A stretch of 8,014 nt of DNA from an uncultured bacterium. Lineage in GTDB: Bacteria > Chloroflexota > Anaerolineae > JACIWP01. A program made the translations under genes and the position numbers. The stretch spans positions 1 to 8,014 of the forward strand of contig CAIQJD010000461.1 of NCBI GenBank assembly GCA_903872005.1. Reading direction: 5' to 3'. Positions within the stretch are counted from its first letter, which is position 1. Each line of letters starts with the position of its first letter. The notes under the pieces were generated by a model. It was given only the letters and a program-made list of their open reading frames with translations. It did no database searches and was not told the origin of the DNA. Below, piece by piece: positions 1-5,938 of the stretch.

Positions 1-93
1 GTAGCCCTCGTCGCGCAGCCACTCGCCCAACAAGCGCACCTGGGTGCTCTTGCCGCACCCTTCGGCGCCCTCAAAGCTGACAAAGAGTGACAT
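1..93 (-). CDS. tmk: Thymidylate kinase (dTMP kinase), N-terminal 31 codons only
   Basis: Only the first 31 codons are in the window; the gene runs off the left edge. Thymidylate kinase phosphorylates dTMP to dTDP with ATP in the cytoplasm, on the route to dTTP. The visible N-terminus begins MSLFVSFEGAEGCGKSTQ. This is the family's opening beta strand followed by a P-loop (residues 9-17, GAEGCGKST); the strand-FEG-x(2)-GxGKST form is typical of Tmk. The next helix (VRLLGEWLRDEGY) also fits. ATG at 93-91 is the natural start. It lies 6 bp after the stop of the R3H ATPase gene, with only a weak Shine-Dalgarno, so translational coupling in one operon is likely. Other P-loop nucleotide kinases share the loop, but this N-terminus is closest to Tmk. 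Confidence 0.88.
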   Translation of the reverse strand, partial: MSLFVSFEGAEGCGKSTQVRLLGEWLRDEGY

Positions 94-99
94 GCCGGC

Positions 100-1665
100 T
101 TAACCGTGATAAATCCGCACGCGGCGATGCGGCTCTTTGCCATAGCTTTCGGAGATCAGATTGGATTTGCGCGCCATACGGTGCTGTTCGCGCCGCACCG
201 AAGCGTCTTGGGGCGTCAGCTCAATCACCCGCGCCCCGGCCACCACCTGATGGATGGCATCCTCGGCCTCAGTCAGCGCGTCGGCAAAGGGATCCCCCGG
301 CGTGAAGGGGATGGACAGGATGCCGGCCAGGCTCTCTTGAATCTGCACCACCGTATTGGAGCGCAAGACGTAGACCGGCACGCTATGCTCCTCCGCCTCG
401 GCGATGGGCTGGGGCCGGCGCCGGTAGTAATTCTTCAGCGTCATCACGATGTCAGCTTCGTTCAGATCGCGCACCGTCACGACCGGCGTCTGCAACGCGC
501 GGGCCGCCTGCAACAGCTTGTTCTGCCCGATGCCGTAGAGATAGACCCGCAGCGTGCGGCGCAGACTCTCGCCGGCCGGCCCAATGCGCGGCGTCGGCCG
601 GCTCGGCTCCACCTCGCGCGGCTCCGCTGCGATGACCGGCGGCGCCATGGCCGCCTTCTCAATCTGCACGTTGCCGGCTTCATCGCGATAGCGCACTTCT
701 GCTGGCAGCGGCCGGCCGCGCAAGATGGCATCTACCGCTTGAGCGACATCATGATGGATCGCCAACTGCTGCCGGCTCTGAATCTCAATCAGCACGTCAA
801 AACTTGGCGGAGCCTTGCGCTCCAGCACCGACTTCTGCGTGCCGCGCCGGCGCGCTTCTTCATCGCCCAATGTCACGCTCTGGATGCCGCCGACCAAATC
901 CGCCAACGTTGGATTCATCAACAGGTTGTCCAGCGTATTGCCATGCGCCGTCCCTACCAATTGCACGCCACGTTCGGCGATGGTGCGCGCCGCCAGGGCC
1001 TCCAGCTCACGGCCAATCTCGTCAATGACCACGACTTCGGGCATGTGATTCTCGACCGCCTCGATCATCACTTCGTGTTGCAGCATCGGCGTCCGCACCT
1101 GCATGCGCCGCGCCCGCCCAATGGCCGGGTGCGGAATATCGCCGTCGCCGCCAATCTCGTTGGACGTATCCACGATAATGACTCGCTTGGTCTCGGCCAG
1201 GACACGCGCGACTTCGCGCAGCATGGTTGTCTTGCCCACGCCCGGCCGGCCCAACAACAAGGCGCTCTTGCCCGATTCGATGATGTCCTTGATGATATCA
1301 ATGGTGCCATACACGGCGCGGCCGACGCGACATGTCAACCCCACCACGCGGCCCTGACGATTGCGGATGGCCGATACGCGATGCAGGGTGCGCTCGATGC
1401 CGGCGCGGTTGTCTTCGCCGAACTGGCCCAGGCCGGCGACCACATAGTCCAGGTCTTCAGGCGTCACTTCCCGTTCACGCAGCGTCAATTCGCGCGTCAC
1501 GCAGCGCGCTTCGGGAGAGCGGCCCAAATCCAGCACGATCTCCAGCAACTCATCCGGCCGGGCAATCTCGCGCACGCGCGCGGCGATCTCTGCCGGCAAT
1601 ACATTCAGCAAAGCATCCAGATCATCTGTGATCTTCGGTTGCAGCGAACTCGCGTTTTCTACCAA
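100..1665 (-). CDS. R3H-domain AAA ATPase (Ycf45 / SpoIIIAA-like), 521 aa
   Basis: This is a cytoplasmic P-loop ATPase with a C-terminal R3H single-stranded nucleic-acid-binding domain. The N-terminal region (about 10-115) leads into an ATPase core related to SpoIIIAA. The core has Walker A at 139-147 (GRPGVGKTT), a VDTSNEIGG segment at 165-173, Walker B at 211-219 (VVVIDEIGR) and a GTAHGNTL sensor-like segment at 238-245. A Pro-rich linker (about 340-366) leads to an alpha/beta segment (about 370-455). The R3H domain fills about 462-519: R491-x3-H495, then a conserved-looking SESYGKEPHRRVRIYHG end. The length suits the cyanobacterial/plastid Ycf45-type family. The start is TTG at 1665-1663: an in-frame stop lies just upstream and AGGATGG sits 4 nt before it. 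It is 12 bp after the GNAT gene and 6 bp before tmk, so one operon is likely. The true substrate is not established for this family; an RNA or ssDNA role is inferred from the R3H domain. Confidence 0.9.
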   Translation of the reverse strand: MVENASSLQPKITDDLDALLNVLPAEIAARVREIARPDELLEIVLDLGRSPEARCVTRELTLREREVTPEDLDYVVAGLGQFGEDNRAGIERTLHRVSAIRNRQGRVVGLTCRVGRAVYGTIDIIKDIIESGKSALLLGRPGVGKTTMLREVARVLAETKRVIIVDTSNEIGGDGDIPHPAIGRARRMQVRTPMLQHEVMIEAVENHMPEVVVIDEIGRELEALAARTIAERGVQLVGTAHGNTLDNLLMNPTLADLVGGIQSVTLGDEEARRRGTQKSVLERKAPPSFDVLIEIQSRQQLAIHHDVAQAVDAILRGRPLPAEVRYRDEAGNVQIEKAAMAPPVIAAEPREVEPSRPTPRIGPAGESLRRTLRVYLYGIGQNKLLQAARALQTPVVTVRDLNEADIVMTLKNYYRRRPQPIAEAEEHSVPVYVLRSNTVVQIQESLAGILSIPFTPGDPFADALTEAEDAIHQVVAGARVIELTPQDASVRREQHRMARKSNLISESYGKEPHRRVRIYHG

Positions 1666-1669
1666 CGTT

Positions 1670-1676
1670 CCATCCT
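1670..1676 (-). promoter_or_regulatory. Ribosome binding site that fixes the TTG start of the R3H ATPase
   Basis: Read on the minus strand, AGGATGG lies 4 nt before the TTG at 1665-1663. The ATG inside this motif opens a frame that stops after four codons. The ATPase frame has a TAG four codons upstream of the TTG. TTG is therefore the only plausible start at this end of the reading frame. The site lies in the 12-bp gap after the upstream GNAT gene. Confidence 0.6.
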
Positions 1677-1677
1677 A

Positions 1678-2733
1678 TCAAGCCGCCGGGCGACTGCGCG
1701 CCGGCGCTTCATTTCTGTCTCCCTGGCAACGCACGCGCGCCGCGCTCGGCGTGGCCGACATGCCGGCTTGCGGCTCCAGAGCGCGCACACCCACCAGCGC
1801 CGGCTCCTTGATGCGCGCTACCGCCTGACGCACCACCAGATCGCGTCGCCCAAACGCCTCGAAGCCCTGAGCCAGCAAGGCCGGCCTCAACGCGCTCTCA
1901 TACGTCCGCACATGGCTATAGAGCGGCGTCGGTCGCGCCGATTCGCACAGCCGCAATCCGGCTTCGACCAACGCTTCCGCCAATTCCGCTCGTTCCGGGT
2001 GCAGCGTGAAGTGAATCCATTGGCCGGCCTTGCCGCGCACGACCTGCACGCGGCCGACCACGCTGCCGCCCACTTCTGCTACATACATCATTCTGCGTTC
2101 GCGCTCGCCCCACGCCGGCGTCTCGGCGGTGGGGCCCTCTGGGCTGAGCAATCCCTCGGCCTGCCGCACGCCGATGGGGGCGGTCGCGGCGCACAACCGC
2201 TGCAAGGCCCACGCATCTTGCGGGCGCTGTGGCCGCAAGGGAAGCGCTGGCGCCCCGCCACACCCGCGCCGCGCCCCGCCGCGCAGTAGCTCTTCCCGGG
2301 CGAAGATGACGAAACCGGCGTTCAGGAACGGTTCCGCCTCGCCAGAATCGGCCGGCAGCGAGGCAAACACGCGCTGAATGCCCAGGGCAGCCATCTCCCA
2401 ACATGCGCCTTCCAGCATACGCGCCCACAAATAACCGGTCAGCGCATTCGCATCCAACGCCGGCGCAATGTACGTGATCTCCGCTTCTGCAGCGTCGGCG
2501 CGCCGTCCACACGCCTGCACGAAGCCATTTCGCCCGCCGGCGGCCTCATCCAGACGCGCCAGATAGGTATACGCCGAAGGCTCCTGCAACGTCAAAGGCG
2601 CGCGCAGGGCCGCCCAGAGCGGACTTTCCGATCGGGTCAGTGTCCGCTGTGGATCTAATGGGATACCCTGCGATTGCAAACGGCTCAACGCAGGAATATC
2701 GAATAGGCTGGCCGGCCTGACTTCAACGCTCAC
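1678..2733 (-). CDS. Tandem GNAT-fold protein, probable acyltransferase relative, 351 aa
   Basis: The protein looks like two GNAT (GCN5-related N-acetyltransferase) folds in series. Numbering is from the GTG start. The first half (about 3-150) opens with VEVRPASLFDIPALSRLQ, a standard GNAT strand 1/helix 1, and ends NAGFVIFAREELLRG. The second half (about 166-303) opens LRPQRPQDAWALQRLC and ends AQGFEAFGRRDLVVRQ. The matching GF-x2-F-x-R-x2-L endings support an internal duplication. Neither half shows the Q/R-x-x-G-x-G/A acetyl-CoA loop, so activity may be lost or altered. The last 45 or so residues are Ala/Arg/Pro-rich and probably disordered. I prefer the GTG at 2733-2731 to a start near 2790, because the longer frame would run through the -35/-10 promoter and GAGGG lies 4 nt before the GTG. 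It is first in the operon with the R3H ATPase and tmk. The substrate is unknown. Confidence 0.72.
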   Translation of the reverse strand: MSVEVRPASLFDIPALSRLQSQGIPLDPQRTLTRSESPLWAALRAPLTLQEPSAYTYLARLDEAAGGRNGFVQACGRRADAAEAEITYIAPALDANALTGYLWARMLEGACWEMAALGIQRVFASLPADSGEAEPFLNAGFVIFAREELLRGGARRGCGGAPALPLRPQRPQDAWALQRLCAATAPIGVRQAEGLLSPEGPTAETPAWGERERRMMYVAEVGGSVVGRVQVVRGKAGQWIHFTLHPERAELAEALVEAGLRLCESARPTPLYSHVRTYESALRPALLAQGFEAFGRRDLVVRQAVARIKEPALVGVRALEPQAGMSATPSAARVRCQGDRNEAPARSRPAA

Positions 2734-2737
2734 GCTG

Positions 2738-2742
2738 CCCTC
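2738..2742 (-). promoter_or_regulatory. Ribosome binding site for the GNAT gene (GTG start)
   Basis: On the minus strand GAGGG is followed by 4 nt and then GTG at 2733-2731. This purine run, together with the promoter just upstream, sets the start well inside the longest open frame. Confidence 0.65.
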
Positions 2743-2754
2743 ATCATTGCCTAC

Positions 2755-2784
2755 ACTATAACACATTTTAAGCCCAAGCGTCAA
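2755..2784 (-). promoter_or_regulatory. Sigma70-type promoter for the GNAT-R3H ATPase-tmk operon
   Basis: On the minus strand the -35 is TTGACG (2784-2779, 5/6 match), the spacer is 18 bp and relatively AT-rich, and the -10 is TATAGT (2760-2755, 5/6 match). Transcription should begin near 2748, giving a leader of only about 15 nt before the GTG start. The AT-rich patch stands out from the GC-rich coding DNA around it. The promoter begins 18 bp after the stop codon of the SpoIID-type gene. Confidence 0.75.
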
Positions 2785-2802
2785 CATCACTGAGGGACGA
2801 AA

Positions 2803-5802
2803 TCAGCGCAAGATCATGGGCAATAGCGCGCCGGCCCGCCACGGCGGCAAGCCGAGCGCGGCCCAGCTCAAATCCAACTGACTGGGCGCGCTGGGCGCGA
2901 TGACCCGCTCGGCGCGCGCCTGGTATCCCGGCCGCGTCGCCACAAAGTAGTAGAGCTGGCCCACCGGCACGCTCACCGTGAAGCTCCAGGCGCCGGCCGT
3001 CACGCCCGGCGCCATCGGCCGGCCGGTCGTATCCAGAAAGCGCATCCGCACATCGGTCAGCGCCGGCTCGCCGACATCCTGCACCCCATTGGCATTCAAG
3101 TCGGCGAAGACGCCGCTCAACACAAGATGGATGATCGCTTCGCCGGTCGGCAACGCGGTCGGGGTCGCGGTCGGCGTGGGCGACCCGCTGGGGGTCGGCG
3201 TCGGCGAGATCGTCCTGGTCGGCGACGGCGTGGGCGTGCGCGTCGCGGTTGGCGTCATGCTGGGTGTCGGCGAAGGCGTCGGCGTGGGCGTTACCACCTG
3301 GATCGTCAGGGTTTGATCGGCCGAGGTGTTGCCGGCGCGGTCGGCGAACTTGACCTGTACCGTCTGTGGCCCGGCCGTGTCCACCAGCGCCCAGGGGACG
3401 GCAGGCGCCAGGGGGATGGGGTACGAGGCAACCAGCACGCGGTCATAGTAGAGGGTCGCCACGCCCTGATAGGCAATGCGGAACTCCAGGCCGGCCGTGC
3501 CCACGTCCCAGTAATAGAAATCCACACCGATCTCCTGGTAGACGCCGGACTGCTGGAAATCCACGCCGCGCAGCCGACGCAGGCCCAGCCGGCGCGCCCC
3601 GCCATTGTCCACCACATCCAGCGTGGCAATCTCACCAGTCTGCGTGATGGCGTCCGTCTTGAGCCGGAACAACGCCCGATACGGCCGGTCGGCCGGCAGG
3701 GCCAGCGTATACGGCCCAAACCAGGCGCCGGCATGATCTGCGCCGGCGCGCCCGACCCACGCCGAGCCATTCAGCGCCGCCGTATCGCTGACGACGATGC
3801 CGGTCCCCGGCTCGTGCCCCAGCGCGCTCGACTCGCCCTCCCAACTCCAGTTGTTGCTGACGAGCACGCCGGCGACGCCGCTCACGGCATCCGTCGCGCC
3901 GCTGATCGTCAGAGAGATCGTCGAAGTCGCCACAACGGCCGGCGCGCTCGCGCTGCCGGCCGGCGCGACTCGATCCAGCCCCAGGCGCGTCAGGCCCAGC
4001 GCGCTGCTGCGCGCGCCGGCGTCTTGCGCCGTCGCGGTGATGACCAGCGTATCGCTGAGAATCGCCTGATCCGGCAAGCTCGTCACATCCCAGAGGAGAT
4101 ACCAGCCGTCCGAGCGCATGCTCGCCGCGCCCAGCGCCTCCCGATGCTCCTGACCGCCGGCATCCAGCCAGCGCGCCGCGTAGTCCATGCCGGCCAGGTC
4201 GCCGTCCCCATCGCTGGCGTTGGCCCGCAGCCAGAGCCGGTTGGCATTCGTGTACCAGCCGAGCCAGGGGCGCACAACGCTGCCCGCCGGCGAGGCCGGC
4301 GCGGGGCCACTATTGGCCGGCCGCTCCACCGTCACGCCGGTATAGTAATGGGTCAGGATTTGCTCGTAATTCCACTTGTAACGGCTGGCCCAGCGGTGCG
4401 CACCCCACTGCGACATGCCCCAGCCATGCCCACCATAGTCTTCGCGCTTTTCGCCGAAGCCAACCGGATCATCCACGGCCCGCAGATAGGGCTGGCTGCC
4501 GTCGCGCGTGGGGCTGCCATTCTCGGCGCTGAACTGCGCGAAGATGACCTCGCCCTGATAGGCGACATACTGGCCGCGCGTGGCGTCCACCGCCGGGTCC
4601 GTCGCCGGGTTGCCCGTATCGCACATATACTGATGATAGGTGGTGTCGCTGAGATCGTAGTCCTCGCCGGCCGGCCGCAAGGTATACCACCAGGCGAACG
4701 AGCGCGCCGCCACCGCCTGCGCCTTGTACACCTCGCTCTCCCACGTCAAATAGACCTCGTGGGGCACAACCCGCTTCACATAGTCCTCAAAGCCAATCGT
4801 GTCAATCCGGCCGATAGGCACATTCGGCCGGCAAGAATTCTGCTGCCAATGGATCACGCGGATGGTCGCCGGCGGCATGAGCTGCGCGGAGGCAGACGCG
4901 GCCGCCGGCGCGCCCGCCGCATCGGCGAGAAGGTCATCGGCCGGCTCTCGGCGATACGCTGGCGCGTCGGCCGGCGCCATCTGCGTCCGTCCCTGCCCGG
5001 CGAACGCGATCCAGCGCCCATCGGGCGACCAGAGCGGACTGTCGCCGCGCGCGAAGACCGTGAGCGCCCCCCTGGCAAGGTCCAGCCGGCAGACCTGCCC
5101 GACCGTGCCCGTCCCTGGCGCGGTACGACTGAAGGTCAACTGCTGGCCGTCTGGACTCCAGCTCAGCCGGCTCAGAAACCAACGCGCGCTGTCCAGAATG
5201 ACCTGCCGCGCGCCGGTCTGCGTGTCCTCCACCCACAACGTGGCGCTCGGCCCAAAGCCTGTTTCCACGCCGGCGACCCAACGCCCTCCCGGCGCGGTCG
5301 TGCGCCCGGCCTCGCTATCGCTGGCAGCCGCCTCGCCCAGCAGACCGCCGGCGCCCCACTGCGGCGCGCGGCCGGCGTCCCAGGGCGCGGCCGGCCCGCG
5401 CGTCTCGGCTCCGCTACGCAGATCCAGCGTGGCTGTCGCCCATAGGCCGGCGCCGGCATAAGCCAGGTAGGCCAGCCGGCTCCCGTCGGGCGAGACAGCC
5501 GGCAGCACGCCGTTGTCGGTCAGCCGGCGCGGCGTCCCATCCAGCGGCAGCAGCCACAGCTCGGTCAACTGCAAAGCCTGGGTAGCCACAAGGGGCACGA
5601 TGACGCCGGCACGGCCGACAATCAGCCCATCGCTTCCCGGCAGCCAGGCCAACGGGTAGGTTCCCGGCGCGCTCAGCAGCGCCGGCACAGCCGACTGCCC
5701 CAGCGCCGGCGCGCCGGCTCCCAGGGCCGCCAATGCCAGGAGTACGCATATCATCACGCCGGCGCGATGCCGGCTCCGTGCCAGGTACGCCCTACGTATC
5801 AT
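2803..5802 (-). CDS. Secreted SpoIID/LytB-domain protein with beta-propeller, Ig-like modules and TP-rich stalk, 999 aa
   Basis: This is a large exported, probably surface-bound protein with a peptidoglycan-active SpoIID-type domain; SpoIID enzymes are lytic transglycosylases acting on glycan strands. A signal peptide covers about 1-36 (basic start, hydrophobic 16-33, cleavage near APALGQ). A TolB/WD40-like propeller follows (about 45-270), with SPDG blades near 104, 216 and 259. The SpoIID domain spans about 335-490: EDYVKRVVPHEV with candidate catalytic Glu349, AQAVAARSFA at 361-370, and GHGWGMSQWGA at 458-468; Cys324 and Cys394 could pair or bind metal. Two or three beta-sandwich modules follow (about 505-835). 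A TP/SP stalk (838-886) leads to an SdrD-B-like module with a DLNANGVQDVGE loop (901-912). The end is LLPMILR. AAGGAG lies 5 nt before the ATG. It is transcribed divergently from the SH3b lipoprotein. Family assignment is firm; cell-wall activity is inferred. Confidence 0.88.
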   Translation of the reverse strand: MIRRAYLARSRHRAGVMICVLLALAALGAGAPALGQSAVPALLSAPGTYPLAWLPGSDGLIVGRAGVIVPLVATQALQLTELWLLPLDGTPRRLTDNGVLPAVSPDGSRLAYLAYAGAGLWATATLDLRSGAETRGPAAPWDAGRAPQWGAGGLLGEAAASDSEAGRTTAPGGRWVAGVETGFGPSATLWVEDTQTGARQVILDSARWFLSRLSWSPDGQQLTFSRTAPGTGTVGQVCRLDLARGALTVFARGDSPLWSPDGRWIAFAGQGRTQMAPADAPAYRREPADDLLADAAGAPAAASASAQLMPPATIRVIHWQQNSCRPNVPIGRIDTIGFEDYVKRVVPHEVYLTWESEVYKAQAVAARSFAWWYTLRPAGEDYDLSDTTYHQYMCDTGNPATDPAVDATRGQYVAYQGEVIFAQFSAENGSPTRDGSQPYLRAVDDPVGFGEKREDYGGHGWGMSQWGAHRWASRYKWNYEQILTHYYTGVTVERPANSGPAPASPAGSVVRPWLGWYTNANRLWLRANASDGDGDLAGMDYAARWLDAGGQEHREALGAASMRSDGWYLLWDVTSLPDQAILSDTLVITATAQDAGARSSALGLTRLGLDRVAPAGSASAPAVVATSTISLTISGATDAVSGVAGVLVSNNWSWEGESSALGHEPGTGIVVSDTAALNGSAWVGRAGADHAGAWFGPYTLALPADRPYRALFRLKTDAITQTGEIATLDVVDNGGARRLGLRRLRGVDFQQSGVYQEIGVDFYYWDVGTAGLEFRIAYQGVATLYYDRVLVASYPIPLAPAVPWALVDTAGPQTVQVKFADRAGNTSADQTLTIQVVTPTPTPSPTPSMTPTATRTPTPSPTRTISPTPTPSGSPTPTATPTALPTGEAIIHLVLSGVFADLNANGVQDVGEPALTDVRMRFLDTTGRPMAPGVTAGAWSFTVSVPVGQLYYFVATRPGYQARAERVIAPSAPSQLDLSWAALGLPPWRAGALLPMILR
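3145..3291 (-). repeat. Low-complexity DNA encoding the Thr/Pro/Ser-rich stalk
   Basis: This is a degenerate repeat of ACG/ACC-CCG/CCC codons encoding residues 838-886 of the SpoIID-type protein (TPTPTPSPTPS and variants). It separates the last Ig-like module from the C-terminal SdrD-B-like module and should form an extended, possibly glycosylated linker. It is imperfect at DNA level, so it is a protein-level repeat rather than a clean tandem array. Confidence 0.85.
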
Positions 5803-5807
5803 CGGTT

Positions 5808-5813
5808 CTCCTT
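5808..5813 (-). promoter_or_regulatory. Strong ribosome binding site for the SpoIID-type gene
   Basis: On the minus strand AAGGAG is followed by 5 nt and then ATG at 5802-5800. It is the best Shine-Dalgarno in the window and supports the start that gives the full signal peptide. Confidence 0.8.
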
Positions 5814-5823
5814 CGCGCCGTGC

Positions 5824-5852
5824 TTGACAGGCCGGCGCTCACCCCTTACAAT
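5824..5852 (+). promoter_or_regulatory. Rightward sigma70-type promoter for the SH3b lipoprotein gene
   Basis: TTGACA (5824-5829, 6/6), a 17-bp spacer, then TACAAT (5847-5852, 5/6). The start of transcription should be near 5859, giving a leader of about 80 nt before the ATG at 5939. I see no riboswitch-like or attenuator structure in that leader. The -10 box overlaps the -10 box of the opposite promoter by 5 bp. Confidence 0.85.
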
Positions 5853-5876
5853 ATGGCTACAGACGGACATTGTCAA
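5848..5876 (-). promoter_or_regulatory. Leftward sigma70-type promoter for the SpoIID-type gene
   Basis: On the minus strand TTGACA (5876-5871, 6/6), a 17-bp spacer, then TATTGT (5853-5848, 4/6). Transcription should start near 5841, about 39 nt before the ATG of the SpoIID-type gene. The weaker -10 suggests this side may be less active than the rightward promoter. Polymerase cannot occupy both at once because the -10 boxes share 5848-5852. Confidence 0.72.
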
Positions 5877-5938
5877 GCGCCGCAACAACGACAGTGCCGG
5901 CCGCGTCGCCAATAGTGGACCACATGGGGGGTGGAATC

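Larger units (their letters stand above)
5822..5878. repeat. Inverted repeat enclosing the divergent promoter pair
   Basis: A perfect 8-bp inverted repeat: GCTTGACA at 5822-5829 and TGTCAAGC at 5871-5878, centred on base 5850. Each arm contains a consensus TTGACA -35 box. The centre holds TA-N3-TA, which provides overlapping -10 boxes on both strands. Sequence between arms and centre is not symmetric, so the dyad is confined to the promoter elements. Confidence 0.9.

Noticed and set aside
106..2289. A 727-codon open frame on the plus strand opposite the R3H ATPase and GNAT genes
   Set aside because: It is an antisense shadow across two well-supported minus-strand genes. Its translation is rich in His, Arg and Gln with no domain, and stop-free antisense frames are expected at this GC content.
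2734..2790. Longer N-terminus for the GNAT protein starting near 2790
   Set aside because: Those 19 codons contain the -35 and -10 boxes, so the message would start inside them; the extra residues do not resemble a GNAT start, whereas the GTG at 2733 has a ribosome site.
3145..3291. Possible tandem DNA repeat or CRISPR-like array
   Set aside because: The units are degenerate 6-9 bp codon patterns that encode a Thr/Pro stalk in frame; there are no spacers or conserved direct repeats.
3127..5445. A 772-codon open frame on the plus strand opposite the SpoIID-type gene
   Set aside because: Arg/Gly-rich translation with no recognisable motif, while the opposite strand has clear signal peptide, propeller and SpoIID motifs.
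5870..5938. Longer N-terminus for the lipoprotein from TTG 5870 or ATG 5924
   Set aside because: Either would put extra residues before a normal lipoprotein signal peptide; the TTG at 5870 has no ribosome site.
5853..5938. Riboswitch or attenuator in the lipoprotein leader
   Set aside because: No conserved aptamer pattern, leader peptide with repeated codons, or terminator hairpin is visible in the roughly 80-nt leader.
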